Origin: Clostridia bacterium
Lineage (GTDB): Bacteria; Bacillota_A; Clostridia; Oscillospirales; CAG-272
Assembly (NCBI GenBank): GCA_017500625.1
Contig: JAFVYX010000021.1
Span: forward strand, 1-5,964
Length of the DNA: 5,964 bases
Reading direction: 5' to 3'
Shown here: positions 1-5,870 of the stretch, piece by piece
How positions within the stretch are numbered: the stretch's first letter is position 1
How the letters are laid out: each line of letters begins with the position of its first letter
Notes under the pieces: generated by a model
Seen by the model: only the letters and a program-made list of their open reading frames with translations
What the model was told of the DNA's origin: nothing
Databases searched by the model: none
Made by a program: the position numbers and the translations under genes

Positions 1-72
1 AGGACGCACATAATGGTTGAGCCGTGCCGTTTCAGCGAGGGCGCTCAGGGCATCGACTGAATGATGAAGCTT
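1..72 (-). pseudogene. mutS: Internal fragment of DNA mismatch repair protein MutS (likely chimeric contig end)
   Basis: Read on the - strand from 72 down to 1, one frame is open and ends exactly at the window edge. It contains VDALSALAETARLNHYVRP. This fits the MutS stretch at the end of the lever/clamp region just before the ATPase domain, whose family pattern is roughly D-x-L-x-x-L-A-E-x-A-x-x-x-x-Y-x-x-P. MutS binds mismatched DNA and starts post-replicative repair. Only about 20 residues are convincing, from roughly 57 to 1. The residues before them match less well, and the frame meets a stop at 76-78. Its N-terminal half should lie at higher coordinates, but that space holds an LRR gene on the other strand. 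The fragment is therefore broken or wrongly joined. The family call comes from pattern memory only. Confidence 0.55.
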
Positions 73-74
73 GA

Positions 75-1301
75 GTCACGCTCCCCTCGACGCTGGAGAC
101 GATCGGCGAGCGCGCCTTCTACTACTCGAAGATCACCTCGCTTGATTTCCCCGCCTCGCTCCGTGAAATCGGCAAGGAGGCCTTTGCGTACTCCGAGCTG
201 ACCGCGGCCCACCTGCCCGCAGGGACCACCACGCTGGGTGAGTACGTCTTCGCCCACTCCCAGCTGACGGCCGTGACCCTACCGACGGAGGCCTTCGCCC
301 TGCCGACGGGCGCCTTCCTGGACTGCAAGGGCATCACGGAGATCGTGATCCCCGACAGCGTCACCTCGATGCCTGTCGGCGCGCTTAAGGGCACGTCCGT
401 CTCGAAGATCACGCTCCCGTATCTTTCCTTCGAGGGCAAGGACACCTATAACAAGCCCTACACGACGGGCTCGCTCTCCTCGCTCTTTACGGGTGACCGC
501 GGCACGTATTACTCTCTTTTGAAGGAGGTAACGGTCACGGGCAACGAGATCCCGGACTACGCCTTCGAATATCTGCTCTACCTGACGACGGTCACCCTCA
601 CGGGCGATGACCTCACGCTCGGCTCCCGTGTCTTCTATACCACCACCAATTCGACCGTCAGACTTCAGAAGCTGGTCCTTGACTGCGACACGCTGACGCT
701 GCACGCCGAGGGCTACTCCTTCCAAGGCCTCTCCGAGATCCGGGAGCTCCACGTCAAGAGCATCGAGCTTCTCTGCAAGACCGAGTTTATGTGGGCTGAG
801 AGCCATCCCGTGGCGATGGCCTCCGCGCTCTACTGTGGCGGTGAGGCGATCACCGACCTCGTCATTCCCGAGGGCGTGACCGAGATCAAGCCCTACGCCT
901 TCTACGGTGCCAACTTCCTCACCTCGGTATCGATCCCCGGCACCTGCAAGACGGTTGGCGAGCACGCCTTCAACACCACGAAAGGCTACAGCACCACCAA
1001 CAGCAATCTCACCTCGATCACCCTCGGTGAGGGCGTGGAGAAGCTCGGCACCGGTGCCTTCAAGTATGCCAAGGTTACCGAGCTCGTCCTGCCCTCCTCC
1101 CTGAAGGAGATCGGCGCGGGCGCGCTCTACTGCCAGGCGCTTACCGGCGTTACCTTTACCGAGACCGATGGCTGGTACTACGGTCTGCTCGACAAGTATT
1201 CGAGCGCCGTTGTCGAGGATCTCAGCGATCCTTCGGCCGCCGCCGCGCTCTTCGCCGATTACAGCGACCGCAAGGTCTGCCGTCCTACGGTGGAGGCCTA
1301 A
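75..1301 (+). CDS. BspA-like leucine-rich-repeat (LRR_5) protein, 5'-truncated
   Basis: The reading frame is open from 75 to the TAA at 1299-1301, about 408 residues, with no start codon; the N-terminus is missing. An ATG-like start at 273 is not the real start, because clear repeats precede it. From the first codon the protein is built of 22-23-residue units of the type V-T-L-P-x-x-L-x-x-I-G-x-x-A-F-x-x-x-x-L-T-S. At least four regular units lie in about 75-360 and four more in about 850-1150. Between them are longer, irregular units rich in T, Y and S. The C-terminus, from about 1149, starts with a VTF...WYY stretch and ends in an A- and D-rich tail. This resembles the cap seen on many clostridial LRR_5 proteins. 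No LPXTG anchor or C-terminal membrane segment is present, so any surface attachment or signal peptide would be in the missing part. Such proteins are usually secreted or surface adhesins; the ligand cannot be told. Homology begins abruptly at 75, next to foreign-looking sequence. Confidence 0.85.
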   Translation, partial: VTLPSTLETIGERAFYYSKITSLDFPASLREIGKEAFAYSELTAAHLPAGTTTLGEYVFAHSQLTAVTLPTEAFALPTGAFLDCKGITEIVIPDSVTSMPVGALKGTSVSKITLPYLSFEGKDTYNKPYTTGSLSSLFTGDRGTYYSLLKEVTVTGNEIPDYAFEYLLYLTTVTLTGDDLTLGSRVFYTTTNSTVRLQKLVLDCDTLTLHAEGYSFQGLSEIRELHVKSIELLCKTEFMWAESHPVAMASALYCGGEAITDLVIPEGVTEIKPYAFYGANFLTSVSIPGTCKTVGEHAFNTTKGYSTTNSNLTSITLGEGVEKLGTGAFKYAKVTELVLPSSLKEIGAGALYCQALTGVTFTETDGWYYGLLDKYSSAVVEDLSDPSAAAALFADYSDRKVCRPTVEA

Positions 1302-1307
1302 GCTCCC

Positions 1308-1341
1308 AAAAACCCCAAGGCCCTCGGGCCTTGGGGTTTTT
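1308..1341 (+). terminator. Strong intrinsic terminator of the LRR gene, possibly bidirectional
   Basis: Seven bases after the LRR stop codon, the arm 1308-1323 (AAAAACCCCAAGGCCC) is perfectly complementary to 1326-1341 (GGGCCTTGGGGTTTTT). Realistically this is a 15-bp stem with a CTCG loop. It ends in a T run, and the A run on the other side would serve the opposite strand. It separates the LRR gene from the promoter that begins a few bases later. It does not carry the leader repeat found at the two later terminators. Confidence 0.95.
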
Positions 1342-1347
1342 ACATAC

Positions 1348-1376
1348 TTGACGGCAGCCCCCGTTTATGGTATACT
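1348..1376 (+). promoter_or_regulatory. Sigma-A-type promoter for the MFS transporter-methyltransferase unit
   Basis: The -35 box TTGACG (1348-1353) and -10 box TATACT (1371-1376) are 17 bp apart, each with one mismatch to consensus. TG at 1368-1369 gives an extended -10. The likely start point is near 1383, which leaves a leader of about 30 nt before the ATG at 1414. That is too short for a riboswitch, and no operator-like palindrome is obvious. The promoter begins seven bases after the terminator T run. Confidence 0.85.
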
Positions 1377-1401
1377 GATACAGTATGAAAGAAAAACCAA
1401 C

Positions 1402-1406
1402 GGAGG
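1402..1406 (+). promoter_or_regulatory. Ribosome-binding site fixing the MFS start at 1414
   Basis: GGAGG lies seven bases before ATG 1414. The frame is open further upstream to about 1168, but that stretch overlaps the LRR gene, terminator and promoter, so this site identifies the true start. Confidence 0.9.
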
Positions 1407-1413
1407 AACCTTT

Positions 1414-3003
1414 ATGAAGCTCAATTATAAAAAGACAATTTTCGTCGGCTTTGCCTTCTTCCTCATCTCCATGTTCTGGCAGGTGTACGACACCCTCGTA
1501 CCGAAGATCCTGACCGATAAATTCGGTATGGCGCAGACCTGGTCGGGCGTTATTATGGCGCTCGATAACGTCTTTGCCCTCTTCCTTCTGCCGATCTTCG
1601 GTGCCATTTCGGACAAGGTGAACTCAAAGCACGGCCGCCGTACCCCCTTCATCTTTCTCGGTACGATCCTCGCCGCCGCGCTTCTGATGACCGTCTCGAT
1701 CCCCGATGCCATGCAGCGCCGCGCGCTTGAGGACGTTTCCGCGACCGAGGGCGTGGCCTACTCGGAGGCGCTGGACACGCTCTGGGATCATAACCCCGAG
1801 ATCCTCGACTGGAAGAATGAGGACGATACCGAAAAGTACCCCCTGCAGTCGCTCATCACCGAGCAGGAATTCAAGTCGATCACCCTGACGGTGGAGGTGG
1901 ACGGCGAGGAGGAGACGAATCCCTTGTACGTCGGAGCCGTTGTGCCTGCGCGTCAGGCATACGCCGCGACCGTGACGGCGAGCGAGCCCGCGCCGCTGAT
2001 CCTCTTTATTGTTCTTCTGTTCCTGCTGCTCGTCTCGATGGGGACCTTCCGTTCTCCCGCGGTCGCCCTGATGCCCGACGTCACGGTCAAGCCGCTCCGC
2101 AGCAAGGCCAACGCCATCATCAACCTGATGGGCACGGCGGGCGGCATCATCGTCCTTGTGCTTGGTATGGTGTTCGGTACGGGCAAAAGCGCCAATGCCC
2201 TCATGTCCTACACCCCGTTCTTTGTCCTTGTGGCGGGTCTGATGCTCGCCGCCCTGGCCATCTTCCTTCTGACCGTCAACGAGCCGAAGCTTGTGGAGGA
2301 GATGCGTGAGGAGAGCCGCCGCTTCGGCATTGACGAGGAAAAGGAGAGCGCTGAGGCCGAGGAAAAGCTGGCCGCCACGCGCGGTGTGAAGCTCGGCCGT
2401 CCCGAGTTCATCTCGCTGCTTCTCATTCTCGCCTCGGTCGCCCTCTGGTATATGGGCTACAACGCCGTAACCAGCAAATATTCGGTCTATGCGGGTGCCG
2501 TTCTCGGCCTTGACTACAATTCCACCCTCATCATCGCGCAGAGCGCGGCGATCGTTGCCTATATCCCTGCGGGTATCATCGCCTCGAAATTCGGTCGCAG
2601 AAAGACCATTCTCGGCGGTGTTGTCCTGCTCTTTGCCGCCTTCCTCTTCGCTTCCTTCCTGCGCGCGGGCAGCCCCGCTTTCCTCGTGAATCTGCTCTTC
2701 ATTATGGCGGGCATCGGCTGGGCGACCATCAACGTCAACTCCTTCCCGATGGTCGTGGAGCTGTCGAAATCGGCCGACGTCGGCCGTTACACGGGCTTCT
2801 ATTACACCGCCTCGATGTCGGCGCAGATCCTCACCCCCGTGCTTTCGGGCGTGTTCCTTGATACCATCGGCATGACCACCCTCTTCCCCTACGCCGCCGT
2901 GTTCGTAGCGCTCGCCTTCCTTACGATGCTCTTCGTCCGCCACGGCGACTCGAAGCCCACCGAGAAAAAGAGCGCCCTGGAATCCCTCGGCGCCGATGAC
3001 TGA
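1414..3003 (+). CDS. MFS transporter, SLC45/sugar-porter-like, with a large extracellular loop
   Basis: This is a 529-residue inner-membrane secondary transporter, starting at the ATG after GGAGG. About twelve hydrophobic segments can be placed, near residues 8-27, 44-65, 78-96, 193-212, 233-254, 265-287, 331-348, 368-390, 397-416, 420-440, 460-482 and 488-508. The MFS motif A loop after TM2 reads GAISDKVNSKHGRRTPF (63-79), and its second-half counterpart SKFGRRKT is at 391-398. After TM4 comes RSPAVALMPD (213-222), typical of SLC45-like and GPH-type sugar carriers. These usually move disaccharides or glycosides with H+ or Na+, but the substrate here is unknown. Two features stand out. An acidic, hydrophilic insert of about 95 residues (about 97-192) lies between TM3 and TM4, on the outer side by topology. 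The central cytoplasmic loop (about 288-330) is highly charged. The gene heads a unit with the RNA methyltransferase 11 bp downstream. No sugar-degrading enzyme lies nearby to indicate the substrate. Confidence 0.9.
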   Translation: MKLNYKKTIFVGFAFFLISMFWQVYDTLVPKILTDKFGMAQTWSGVIMALDNVFALFLLPIFGAISDKVNSKHGRRTPFIFLGTILAAALLMTVSIPDAMQRRALEDVSATEGVAYSEALDTLWDHNPEILDWKNEDDTEKYPLQSLITEQEFKSITLTVEVDGEEETNPLYVGAVVPARQAYAATVTASEPAPLILFIVLLFLLLVSMGTFRSPAVALMPDVTVKPLRSKANAIINLMGTAGGIIVLVLGMVFGTGKSANALMSYTPFFVLVAGLMLAALAIFLLTVNEPKLVEEMREESRRFGIDEEKESAEAEEKLAATRGVKLGRPEFISLLLILASVALWYMGYNAVTSKYSVYAGAVLGLDYNSTLIIAQSAAIVAYIPAGIIASKFGRRKTILGGVVLLFAAFLFASFLRAGSPAFLVNLLFIMAGIGWATINVNSFPMVVELSKSADVGRYTGFYYTASMSAQILTPVLSGVFLDTIGMTTLFPYAAVFVALAFLTMLFVRHGDSKPTEKKSALESLGADD

Positions 3004-3010
3004 GGAGGTG
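3003..3010 (+). promoter_or_regulatory. Ribosome-binding site overlapping the MFS stop codon
   Basis: AGGAGGTG begins with the last base of the MFS stop (TGA, 3001-3003) and stands four bases before a GTG start at 3015. The near-perfect anti-16S match supports the GTG start. It also suggests translation of the second gene is closely linked to that of the first. Confidence 0.9.
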
Positions 3011-3014
3011 CCGC

Positions 3015-4139
3015 GTGAAATTTGAGATCGTTGCCACCTGTCTTTTCGGCCTCGAGCATCTGCTCGGCGAGGAGATCGATGCCCTCGGCTATGAGCGCGT
3101 CACCACCATTGACGGCCGCGTGACCTTTCGCGGCGATGCCGAGGCCGTGGCGCTTGCCAACGTATTTTTGCGCTATGCCGAGCATATCTACATCAAGCTC
3201 GGCTCCTTCCGCGCTACCAGCTTTGACGCCCTCTTTGAGGGGGTGCGCGATCTGCCCTTTGAGGCCTTCATCGGCCGTGACGACGCCTTTCCCGTCAAGG
3301 GCCATTCGATCGACTCGGCCCTTCACTCGATCCCCGATTGCCAGAAGATCATCAAAAAGGCCATTGCCACGCGCCTTTCGGAGAAGTACGGCATTCGCTG
3401 GTTCCCCGAGACGGGCACCGTATACCGCGTGGAGTTTTTCCTTCTGAAGGACGAGGCCACCCTGATGATCGATACCTCGGGTGAGCCGCTTTACAAGCGC
3501 GGCTACCGCCGTGCCACGGGCCCCGCCCCGATCCGCGAGACGCTGGCCGCCGCCATGGCCGCCATCAGCCGTCCGCGCGAGGAGGTGCTCCTCTGGGATC
3601 CGCTTTGCGGCAGCGGCACGATCGCCATTGAGGCCGCTATGCTGATGAATAACGTCGCCCCCGGCGCCCACCGCTCCTTCGCGGCGGAGGCGTTTCCCGC
3701 CGTCGGTAAGGCGCAGTTTGACGCCGCCCGCGAGGAGGCCGCCGACCTCGTTACCAAAACGGCCTTTGAGGCCTTTGCCTCGGACATCGATCCCGCCATG
3801 GTCGCCGCCACCGAGCAGAACGCCCGCGCCGCGGGCGTTGCCGACACCGTCCGCGCCTTCTGTGCCGATGCCAGAAGGATCTCGGCCGACGGCCGCCGCG
3901 GCACGATCGTCACCAATCCCCCGTACGGCCAGCGCCTCGGCGAGCGCCGCGGCGTTGAGACGCTTTACCGTGAGCTTGGCGCCCACTTCCGCGCCCTCTC
4001 CCCCTGGCAGGTGTACGTCATCACCTCGGATCAGGAGTTTGAGTTCTATTACGGCAAGCGCGCCGATAAGAAAAGAAAACTTTACAACGGCATGATCCCC
4101 TGCACGTTGTATCAGTTCTTCAAAAACGAGAAAAAGTGA
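3015..4139 (+). CDS. rlmL: THUMP-domain class I SAM-dependent RNA methyltransferase (RlmL/YpsC type)
   Basis: This 374-residue cytoplasmic enzyme has a GTG start behind AGGAGGTG. The N-terminal part (about 1-155) matches the ferredoxin-like plus THUMP RNA-binding region. A conserved LYKRGYR follows at 159-165. The Rossmann methyltransferase domain has the SAM-binding motif DPLCGSGT at 195-202, an acidic SDIDP at 256-260, and catalytic NPPYG at 301-305, the N-P-P-[YF] motif of enzymes that methylate an exocyclic amino group. The end reads KLYNGMIPCTLYQF, as in YpsC proteins. Family knowledge: the N-terminal half of E. coli RlmL makes m2G2445 in 23S rRNA. Firmicute YpsC homologues are single-module proteins of about this length and lack the RlmK half, as here. 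The symbol rests on that homology; the exact target is not proven. It is probably co-transcribed with the MFS gene (11-bp gap) and ends at the terminator at 4161-4190. No catalytic residue looks missing. Confidence 0.93.
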   Translation: MKFEIVATCLFGLEHLLGEEIDALGYERVTTIDGRVTFRGDAEAVALANVFLRYAEHIYIKLGSFRATSFDALFEGVRDLPFEAFIGRDDAFPVKGHSIDSALHSIPDCQKIIKKAIATRLSEKYGIRWFPETGTVYRVEFFLLKDEATLMIDTSGEPLYKRGYRRATGPAPIRETLAAAMAAISRPREEVLLWDPLCGSGTIAIEAAMLMNNVAPGAHRSFAAEAFPAVGKAQFDAAREEAADLVTKTAFEAFASDIDPAMVAATEQNARAAGVADTVRAFCADARRISADGRRGTIVTNPPYGQRLGERRGVETLYRELGAHFRALSPWQVYVITSDQEFEFYYGKRADKKRKLYNGMIPCTLYQFFKNEKK

Positions 4140-4140
4140 C

Positions 4141-4163
4141 GGCGGATTGGGGCATAACCGAAA
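4141..4163 (+). repeat. Terminator leader repeat, copy 1
   Basis: This 23-nt stretch starts two bases after the methyltransferase stop: GGCGGATTGGGGCATAACCG followed by AAA. It recurs at 4281-4304 with one substitution and one extra A. Both copies lead directly into an intrinsic terminator, although the terminator stems have different sequences. A partial inverted copy is at 4255-4266. It may belong to a dispersed intergenic repeat family; copies elsewhere in the genome cannot be seen here. Confidence 0.8.
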
Positions 4164-4190
4164 GAAGAGCAACCTTGGTTGCTCTTTTTT
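4161..4190 (+). terminator. Intrinsic terminator of the MFS-methyltransferase unit
   Basis: AAGAGCAACC (4165-4174) pairs perfectly with GGTTGCTCTT (4177-4186). The helix can extend outward through a G-U and three A-U pairs to 4161 and 4190. It ends in six Ts (4185-4190). Two or four bases form the loop. It starts 22 bases after the methyltransferase stop codon. Confidence 0.92.
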
Positions 4191-4207
4191 CTATCGCCGT
4201 TCGCGCC

Positions 4208-4246
4208 CGCTCGACGTACGCTTTGTACGCCTTCGGGACGCGAGCG
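4208..4246 (+). other. Structured GC-rich stretch between the two terminators, function unknown
   Basis: CGCTCG (4208-4213) can pair with CGAGCG (4241-4246). Inside it, CGTAC (4215-4219) can pair with GTACG (4225-4229) around GCTTT, so a two-helix fold is possible. No promoter is visible immediately before it, and no convincing protein is encoded: the frame running through it also runs through both terminators. It could be part of a dispersed palindromic element or the relic of a small RNA. Stability relative to shuffled sequence was not computed. Confidence 0.35.
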
Positions 4247-4280
4247 ACGATTTCTGCTCCCAATCCCCACGCCGCTTGAT

Positions 4281-4304
4281 GGCGGATTTGGGCATAAACC
4301 GAAA
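4281..4304 (+). repeat. Terminator leader repeat, copy 2
   Basis: GGCGGATTTGGGCATAAACC followed by GAAA matches copy 1 at 4141-4163 except for one substitution (T for G) and one added A. It runs directly into the second terminator. CCGC (4272-4275) just upstream can pair with GCGG inside its first bases (4282-4285). Confidence 0.8.
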
Positions 4305-4328
4305 AAAGGAGCTTCGGCTCCTTTTTTC
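4301..4328 (+). terminator. Intrinsic terminator with a cUUCGg tetraloop
   Basis: GAAAAAAGGAGC (4301-4312) pairs perfectly over 12 bp with GCTCCTTTTTTC (4317-4328) around TTCG. The C-UUCG-G loop is a known extra-stable RNA tetraloop. T-rich sequence continues to 4335. The A run on the other side could make it work in both directions. It sits about 70 bp before the germination gene and may insulate it from upstream readthrough. Confidence 0.9.
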
Positions 4329-4382
4329 ATTTTTATCGCATAGAACTTCGCCACCATCGGCCATACTATCCTTATCAAGGAA

Positions 4383-4390
4383 AAAGGAGG
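4383..4390 (+). promoter_or_regulatory. Ribosome-binding site fixing the germination-protein start at 4396
   Basis: AAAGGAGG ends five bases before ATG 4396. The frame is open upstream to a TTG at 4147, but that extension crosses both terminators and the repeats, so 4396 is the start. Confidence 0.92.
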
Positions 4391-4395
4391 CCGTT

Positions 4396-5844
4396 ATGGA
4401 AGTTCTCACCGCCGATTACCGCGAAAACGTCGCCGCCCTCGCCGCGCATCTGCGCGTTGGGGAGAATTTTGATATCGTTGAGCGCCGCTTCACCGTGGGA
4501 GGGGACGAGCTGTGCGCTTTCTTCATCGATGGCTTCATCAAGGATACCGCGATGCAGAAAATGTTTCAGTATTTCCTCGGTATGGGGGGCCTGCCCGTGG
4601 GGGAGGGGGCGGCGCGCCGCTTCCTTACGGGGTGTGTGCCGTACGTGGAGGTCGAGACCGAGAGCGGCTTGCAAAAGCTCGGCTTCTGGGTGCTGTCGGG
4701 GGCGGTGGTGCTTCTCGGCTCGACCTTCGGCGGTGAGGCGATCGTCATTGATGCGCGCACCTATCCTGCCCGCTCGCCCGAGGAGCCCGACAGCGACCGC
4801 GCCATGCAAGGGCCGAAGGACGGCTTTGTCGAAACGCTCATCTTCAACACCGTTCTTCTCCGCCGCCGCCTGCGCGATCCGCGCCTCACGATGCGCCACC
4901 TGACCGTCAAGGGCTCGTCGGGCACCGACGTGGTGGTGGCCTATCTTGACGGCGTTGCCGATGCCGCCGCGGTCGCTGAGGTCACGGCCAAGCTGGAGGC
5001 GGCGCACCCCGCCTCGCTCACGATGGGCTACCAGAGTCTTGCGGAGTGCCTCATTCCGCGCCGCTGGTACAACCCCTTCCCAAAGATCCGCACGCTGGAG
5101 CGCCCCGATGCCGCCGCCGCTCACCTCGCGGAGGGGAGCATTCTCGTCCTGTGCGATACCTCCCCCCAGGTCATGGTCCTGCCCACCTCGATCTTCGATT
5201 TTATGCAGGAGACCGACGATTACTACTTTCCGCCCCTCACGGACACCTATCTCCGCCTTCTCCGTCAGCTCGTTCTCCTCGGCGCTCTGCTCTTTACCCC
5301 CACGTGGCTCCTGCTGCTCAGGGATCCCGCCGCCATTCCCCCCGCCCTTGCCTTCCTCGTGCCGACCGAGCCGCAGGCCCTGCCGATCGTCGTTCAGCTC
5401 TTCCTTGCCGAGCTGGCCATTGACGGCTTAAAGCTCGCTTCCATGAACACGCCCGACCGTCTCGCCAGCTCGATGAGCGTGGTCGGCGGCCTGATCCTTG
5501 GCGATTTTGCCGTCAAGGTCGGGTGGCTCTCGGGTGACGTGATCCTCTATATGGCACTGGTCGCCGTGGCGGGCTTCGCCCAACAGAATTACGAGCTTGG
5601 CTACGCCATCAAGTTTATGCGTATGATGCTCCTCGCCCTTGTCGCCCTTCTCGGCATTTACGGCTACGTCGCCGGTCTTGTCCTCGTCCTTTGGTTCATC
5701 GTCACCAACAAAACGCTCACGGCGGGGCGCGGGTATCTCTATCCCCTCGTTCCCTTTAACGGCCGCGCGCTTTTGCGCCTCTTTATCCGTGTGCCAAAGG
5801 ACGACCGCGGAAAAATAAAAAGCAAAAAAGAAAAAACCTCTTGA
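4396..5844 (+). CDS. spoVAF: SpoVAF-like GerA-family spore germination protein
   Basis: This 482-residue membrane protein has the length and layout of GerA-family A subunits (GerAA about 480, B. subtilis SpoVAF about 490). The soluble N-terminal region (about 1-285) has GENFDIVERRF (22-32) and FFIDGFIKD (42-50). The second resembles the DGFVKD stretch of SpoVAF more than the matching GerAA sequence. It also has the family element R-x-Y-P-x-R-x-x-x-EP (121-131), then GPKDGFVETL (139-148) and IFDFMQETDDYY (266-277). The C-terminal half carries the membrane segments, near 288-308, 327-345, 359-376, 380-397 and 405-437, including ELAIDGLKLASMNTP (339-353). A lysine-rich tail ends the protein. SpoVAF acts in the spore inner membrane; in B. 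subtilis it pairs with FigP (YqhR) in an ion-conducting complex that amplifies germination signals. No other spoVA gene is adjacent. A sporulation (sigma-G) promoter would be expected, but I see no convincing one in 4329-4382. The GerAA-versus-SpoVAF choice is by pattern memory. Confidence 0.85.
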   Translation: MEVLTADYRENVAALAAHLRVGENFDIVERRFTVGGDELCAFFIDGFIKDTAMQKMFQYFLGMGGLPVGEGAARRFLTGCVPYVEVETESGLQKLGFWVLSGAVVLLGSTFGGEAIVIDARTYPARSPEEPDSDRAMQGPKDGFVETLIFNTVLLRRRLRDPRLTMRHLTVKGSSGTDVVVAYLDGVADAAAVAEVTAKLEAAHPASLTMGYQSLAECLIPRRWYNPFPKIRTLERPDAAAAHLAEGSILVLCDTSPQVMVLPTSIFDFMQETDDYYFPPLTDTYLRLLRQLVLLGALLFTPTWLLLLRDPAAIPPALAFLVPTEPQALPIVVQLFLAELAIDGLKLASMNTPDRLASSMSVVGGLILGDFAVKVGWLSGDVILYMALVAVAGFAQQNYELGYAIKFMRMMLLALVALLGIYGYVAGLVLVLWFIVTNKTLTAGRGYLYPLVPFNGRALLRLFIRVPKDDRGKIKSKKEKTS

Positions 5845-5868
5845 CAAAACGAGAAAATATGCTATAAT
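5841..5868 (+). promoter_or_regulatory. Consensus sigma-A promoter overlapping the spoVAF stop codon
   Basis: TTGACA (5841-5846) and TATAAT (5863-5868) are both perfect matches, 16 bp apart. TG at 5860-5861 gives an extended -10. The preceding gene's TGA (5842-5844) lies inside the -35 box. No terminator separates the two. Transcription would start near 5875, already inside the glycyl-tRNA synthetase-like sequence, so the gene it normally serves is probably not the one now joined to it. Confidence 0.88.
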
Positions 5869-5870
5869 GG

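Larger units (their letters stand above)
4144..4266. repeat. Imperfect inverted repeat enclosing terminator 1 and a structured stretch
   Basis: GGATTGGGGCA (4144-4154), within leader copy 1, is the reverse complement of TGCTCCCAATCC (4255-4266) apart from one bulged T at 4258, giving 11 base pairs. The arms enclose about 100 nt. The same right arm can also pair, less perfectly, with GGATTTGGGCA (4284-4294) of leader copy 2. This could be the ends of a small repetitive element or alternative RNA pairings. Confidence 0.5.

Noticed and set aside
75..1301. Regular repeats as a possible CRISPR-like or tandem DNA array
   Set aside because: The periodicity is at protein level (22-23-residue LRR units with divergent DNA), not identical DNA repeats with spacers.
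1168..1413. Upstream extension of the MFS frame giving an 82-residue longer protein
   Set aside because: It overlaps the LRR gene, terminator and promoter. The ATG at 1414 has a good ribosome-binding site and begins the natural MFS N-terminus.
1624..2943. Long open frame on the - strand opposite the MFS gene (439 codons)
   Set aside because: Low-complexity R, H, G, E and D composition, no ribosome-binding site and no recognisable domain. It is the expected shadow of a GC-rich gene with strong codon bias.
2889..4172. Long open frame on the - strand opposite the methyltransferase gene (427 codons)
   Set aside because: It spans a gene with full family motifs on the + strand, starts inside a terminator and shows no known domain.
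4341..4369. Possible promoter before the germination gene (TAGAAC, 17 bp, TACTAT)
   Set aside because: Only three of six -35 and four of six -10 bases match consensus. It is no better than chance in this sequence, and a sporulation sigma factor may be used instead.
4147..4395. Upstream extension of the germination-protein frame from a TTG
   Set aside because: It would translate two terminators and the repeats between them. ATG 4396 has AAAGGAGG at proper spacing and matches the family N-terminus.
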